From the NCBI GenBank assembly GCA_002384685.1, contig DGAZ01000011.1:1-56217 (forward strand): a stretch of 56,217 bases of DNA, written 5' to 3'. The DNA comes from Methylophilales bacterium UBA4017. Lineage in GTDB: Bacteria > Pseudomonadota > Gammaproteobacteria > Burkholderiales > Methylophilaceae. Below the pieces are notes generated by a model, which was given only the letters and a program-made list of their open reading frames with translations, was not told where the DNA came from and did not search any database. A program made the position numbers and the translations under genes. This document shows, one piece after another, positions 53,515 through 56,217 of the stretch; position 1 is the first letter of the stretch, and each line of letters starts with the position of its first letter.

Positions 53515-53784
53515 ATGACAAGTACTGCTGTAGAAAAAGCAAAGATCGTAGCAGATTATCAGCTAGCAAAAAATGATACCGGGTCACCTGAAGTTCAGGT
53601 CGCACTGCTGACGGATAGAATAAATTATCTTACCGAACATTTTAAAGTTAACGCTAAGGACCATCATTCAAGAAGAGGTTTGTTAGCACTAGTTAGCCAA
53701 AGACGTAAGTTATTAGATTATCTAAAAAGAGAAAGCATTGAGAGATATCAAGGGCTTATCAAACGTTTAGGTATTAGAAAGTAA
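53515..53784 (+). CDS. rpsO: Ribosomal protein S15
   Basis: Binds 16S rRNA early in 30S assembly. The 89-aa protein has GSPEVQVALLTDRINYL, HSRRGLLALVSQRRKLLDYL and the RYQGLIKRLGIRK tail. AGGAG lies six bases before the ATG. A terminator follows before pnp. Confidence 0.98.
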   Translation: MTSTAVEKAKIVADYQLAKNDTGSPEVQVALLTDRINYLTEHFKVNAKDHHSRRGLLALVSQRRKLLDYLKRESIERYQGLIKRLGIRK

Positions 53785-53802
53785 AGAAGTTGTAAATTAT
53801 TT

Positions 53803-53843
53803 AAGCCGATTCCTTGCTATATAAGCTTGAGTCGGCTTTTTTT
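53803..53843 (+). terminator. Rho-independent terminator between rpsO and pnp
   Basis: AAGCCGA (53803-53809) pairs with TCGGCTT (53832-53838) around a long loop that can extend the stem by TC/GA, followed by T's to 53843. In many bacteria read-through here feeds pnp, and no strong pnp promoter is visible in the 57 bases that follow. Confidence 0.8.
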
Positions 53844-53900
53844 ATTATGGTGTTAGTCATTATTGGGAAGTGAATAATGATAAAAATAAAAGGAAAATAA

Positions 53901-56027
53901 ATGTTTAATATAGTAAAGAAAAGTGTGAAGTTTGGAGACAATACATTAACGATAGAAACAGGCGAAATTGGACGTCAGGCTGACGGTGCTGTAATGGTAA
54001 CGTATGGTGATACAGTTGTTTTAGTAACAGCTGTTGGAAACAAGAACGCAAGGGAAGGGCAAGATTTTTTCCCATTAACAGTGGACTACCAAGAAAAAAC
54101 CTATGCAGCGGGGAAAATACCTGGAGGATTTTTTAAAAGAGAGGGTCGCCCAAGCGAAAAAGAAACGTTAACCTGCAGATTAATCGATAGACCACTCAGA
54201 CCGTTATTCCCAAAAAATTTCTATAATGAAATACAGATAGTAGCTACAGTAATGTCATCTGATAGTGAAATTGATTCAGATATACCAGCTATTATTGGAG
54301 CTTCTGCAGCTTTAGCAATATCGGGGATTCCATTCTACGGCCCTGTCGGAGCTTCACGGGTAGGTTATATTGATGAGAAATTTGTTATTAATCCAACAAA
54401 AACACAGCTCATTGAAAGCGAATTAGATTTAGTGGTTGCTGGAAGTGATGCAGCAGTTCTTATGGTGGAATCTGAAGCTAAAGAGCTTCCCGAGAAGGTA
54501 ATGCTTGATGCAGTACTTGCTGGCCATAAAGCTATGCAGCCAGTGATTAAAATGATCAATGAATTTGCAAAAGAAGCAGCAAAAGATCCATGGGACTGGA
54601 CAGCACAAGAAACAAACAAAGATTTGGTATCCCAGATCGAAAAAATTGCTGCTAAAGATCTTGAAAAAGCATTTGCGATTAAGTCAAAAGGTGAGCGCTC
54701 TGAAAAGTTATCTGAAATTAAAGACAAGGTATTGGCTGAAGTTGCGAATGAAAATACCACACCAAATGAAATGAATGCGATAAAGAATGAGTTCTTTAAT
54801 CTTGAATCAAAAATTGTTAGAAATAAAATTTTAGATGGAGAGCCAAGAATTGATGGCAGAGATACAAGAACGGTGAGACCGATTGAAATAAGAACTGGAG
54901 TTCTTCCGAGAGCTCATGGATCAGCACTCTTTACTAGGGGTGAGACCCAGGCTATTGTAGTAGCAACATTAGGCACTGGTAGGGATGAACAGATCATTGA
55001 TGCGCTGCAAGGCGAGTTCAAGGACAGATTTATGCTGCATTATAATTTTCCTCCTTATGCAACAGGTGAAACAGGAAGAGTTGGGACGCCAAAAAGGAGA
55101 GAAATTGGTCATGGTAAATTAGCAAAGAGAGGATTATCAGCAGCACTTCCAAGCAAAGAAGACTTTGATTACACTATTCGTCTTGTATCTGAGATTACCG
55201 AGTCTAATGGTTCTAGCTCTATGGCGTCAATATGTGGAGGCACTATGGCTATGATGGATGCAGGAGTTCCTATGACAGACCACGTAGCGGGAATTGCAAT
55301 GGGATTAATCAAAGAAGATAATCGTGTAGCGGTGCTAACGGATATCTTAGGTGATGAAGATCATTTGGGCGATATGGACTTTAAGGTAGCAGGAACAGAT
55401 AACGGCATTACTGCTCTGCAAATGGACATAAAAATAACCGGCATTACGTCTGAAATAATGCAAGTTGCTCTATCCCAAGCTCGAGAAGGTATTGATCATA
55501 TTTTAAAAATTATGAAAAAAACCCTGAAGGCTCCAAGAGCAGAAATGTCTCAGTTTGCACCACAGATTCTTACTATAAAAATTCATCCAGACAAGATACG
55601 TGATGTAATTGGTAAGGGTGGAGCAGTTATTAAAGGTCTTGCTGCAGAGACAGGCGCAACGATTGATATTGATGACGACGGATTAGTTAAGGTTGCATGT
55701 ACCAATGGTGAATCAGGTCAAGCTGCGATTGATAGAATTAAAGAAATTACGGCAGACGTTGAGGTGGATCAGGTTTACGACGGTAAAGTGATTAAAATTC
55801 TAGATTTCGGTGCGATTGTTTCATTATTACCGGGAAAAGATGGCCTGTTGCACATCTCTCAAATTGCTCATGAAAGAATAAAAGCAGTTAAAGATCATTT
55901 GTCAGAAGGAGATGAAGTTAAGGTTAAGGTCATTGAAGTTGATGATAAGGGTCGAGTAAGAGTGAGTGCGAAAGCTTTGCTTGAGGCACCTCCGCCAGAA
56001 GAAAAGAAAGAAGAAGATCAGGAATAA
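53901..56027 (+). CDS. pnp: Polynucleotide phosphorylase
   Basis: A phosphorolytic 3'-to-5' exoribonuclease of the RNA degradosome. Two RNase PH-like domains (FKREGRPSEKE in the first, DGRDTRTVRPIEIRTGVLPR and the GTDNGITALQMD in the second) are followed by a KH domain (GKGGAVIKGLAAETG) and an S1 domain near the C-terminus. Length 708 aa. It is separated from rpsO by a terminator and from dksA by a bidirectional one. Confidence 0.98.
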   Translation: MFNIVKKSVKFGDNTLTIETGEIGRQADGAVMVTYGDTVVLVTAVGNKNAREGQDFFPLTVDYQEKTYAAGKIPGGFFKREGRPSEKETLTCRLIDRPLRPLFPKNFYNEIQIVATVMSSDSEIDSDIPAIIGASAALAISGIPFYGPVGASRVGYIDEKFVINPTKTQLIESELDLVVAGSDAAVLMVESEAKELPEKVMLDAVLAGHKAMQPVIKMINEFAKEAAKDPWDWTAQETNKDLVSQIEKIAAKDLEKAFAIKSKGERSEKLSEIKDKVLAEVANENTTPNEMNAIKNEFFNLESKIVRNKILDGEPRIDGRDTRTVRPIEIRTGVLPRAHGSALFTRGETQAIVVATLGTGRDEQIIDALQGEFKDRFMLHYNFPPYATGETGRVGTPKRREIGHGKLAKRGLSAALPSKEDFDYTIRLVSEITESNGSSSMASICGGTMAMMDAGVPMTDHVAGIAMGLIKEDNRVAVLTDILGDEDHLGDMDFKVAGTDNGITALQMDIKITGITSEIMQVALSQAREGIDHILKIMKKTLKAPRAEMSQFAPQILTIKIHPDKIRDVIGKGGAVIKGLAAETGATIDIDDDGLVKVACTNGESGQAAIDRIKEITADVEVDQVYDGKVIKILDFGAIVSLLPGKDGLLHISQIAHERIKAVKDHLSEGDEVKVKVIEVDDKGRVRVSAKALLEAPPPEEKKEEDQE

Positions 56028-56054
56028 AAAAAACCCGGGAAACCGGGTTTTTTT
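56028..56054. terminator. Bidirectional terminator between pnp and dksA
   Basis: AAACCCGG (56031-56038) pairs with CCGGGTTT (56043-56050) around a GAAA tetraloop, with A's before and T's after, so it works on both strands. It closes pnp on the plus strand and dksA on the minus strand. Confidence 0.92.
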
Positions 56055-56217
56055 ATTTAGCCATTTGTTTTTCTCTAATCTCATCTAAGGTTTTGCAGTC
56101 AATACAAAGGGTTGCAGTTGGCCGCGCTTGCAATCTATTTAAACCAATTTCCTCACCACATTGATTGCAATATCCATAGTCATCATTATCAATATTTTTT
56201 AGAGTGTCATTAATCTT
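56053..56217 (-). CDS. dksA: DksA, C-terminal part (start lies beyond the window)
   Basis: An RNA polymerase secondary-channel factor that works with ppGpp. Only the last 54 residues are seen, but they hold the complete zinc finger: YGYCNQCGEEIG and LCIDCKTLDEIRE, with the family's RLQARPTA between them. The stop lies just before the terminator shared with pnp. The coiled-coil tip that acts in the channel is outside the window. Confidence 0.93.
   Translation of the reverse strand, partial: KINDTLKNIDNDDYGYCNQCGEEIGLNRLQARPTATLCIDCKTLDEIREKQMAK

Noticed and set aside
54365..54760. A 131-codon minus-strand frame inside pnp
   Set aside because: It lies wholly antisense to the conserved first half of pnp and shows only serine/alanine-rich sequence with no motif.

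Overview
The window looks like a piece of the chromosome of a small-genome, AT-rich marine betaproteobacterium. The best fit is a methylotroph of the OM43 type (Methylophilales). This is inferred from gene order and family recall, not from a database search. Support comes from the aroQ-accB-accC-prmA run next to dsbD and tlpA, divergent argH/hemC-hemD, rplM-rpsI-argC followed by a coiled-coil membrane protein, a bactofilin and erpA, anmK beside tyrS, and the rimP-nusA-infB-rbfA-truB-rpsO-pnp operon. Intergenic DNA is very short: no gap reaches 300 bases. Many neighbouring genes overlap by ATGA or TAATG, and four convergent pairs share a single TTAA as stop codon on both strands.

Positions 1-19.5 kb are an accessory, light-related region. 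It opens with the C-terminal half of a proteorhodopsin gene and a terminator hairpin. The complete retinal pathway follows: crtE, crtI, crtB, crtY and blh, which makes retinal from prenyl diphosphates through phytoene, lycopene and beta-carotene. Next come two tandem DUF3147-type membrane proteins, a short-chain dehydrogenase, a coupled pair of tiny membrane proteins (88 and 31 aa), an unknown 162-aa protein and the RNA helicase RhlE. Then come small secreted proteins, an ABC exporter, a GIY-YIG protein, a zinc alcohol dehydrogenase, a YwqK-type secreted repeat protein, and a cluster with MerT-like and MerP-like proteins, a lipoprotein and a probable small outer-membrane protein. The region closes with a three-gene ATGA-coupled operon: a DUF2256 zinc-ribbon protein, cryptochrome DASH and an iron-sulfur photolyase/cryptochrome. 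No light-responsive regulator is visible in the window.

Positions 19.5-33 kb hold housekeeping genes: prmA, accC, accB, aroQ, tlpA, dsbD, fxsA, a ferredoxin-reductase fusion, hemD, hemC, argH, a DUF442 phosphatase-like protein, hemW, a small betaproteobacterial protein, rdgB and rph. Positions 33-41 kb are a long plus-strand run: yicC, gmk, rpoZ, spoT, ridA, recG, ubiC, ubiA. Positions 40.8-56 kb carry rplM-rpsI with a good promoter and terminator, argC, a DUF6776-like protein, bactofilin, erpA, gltA, anmK, tyrS, then the nusA-infB operon, rpsO and pnp. The window ends in the C-terminal part of dksA on the minus strand, which faces pnp across a bidirectional terminator.

No rRNA, tRNA, CRISPR array, insertion sequence or attachment site was seen. 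The most interesting parts are the hairpin between the rhodopsin and pigment genes, the altered second metal motif of CrtE, the small-protein pair at 7.2-7.6 kb, the Mer-like module without MerA or MerR, the coupled DUF2256/cryptochrome operon, and a hairpin in the rimP-nusA leader.
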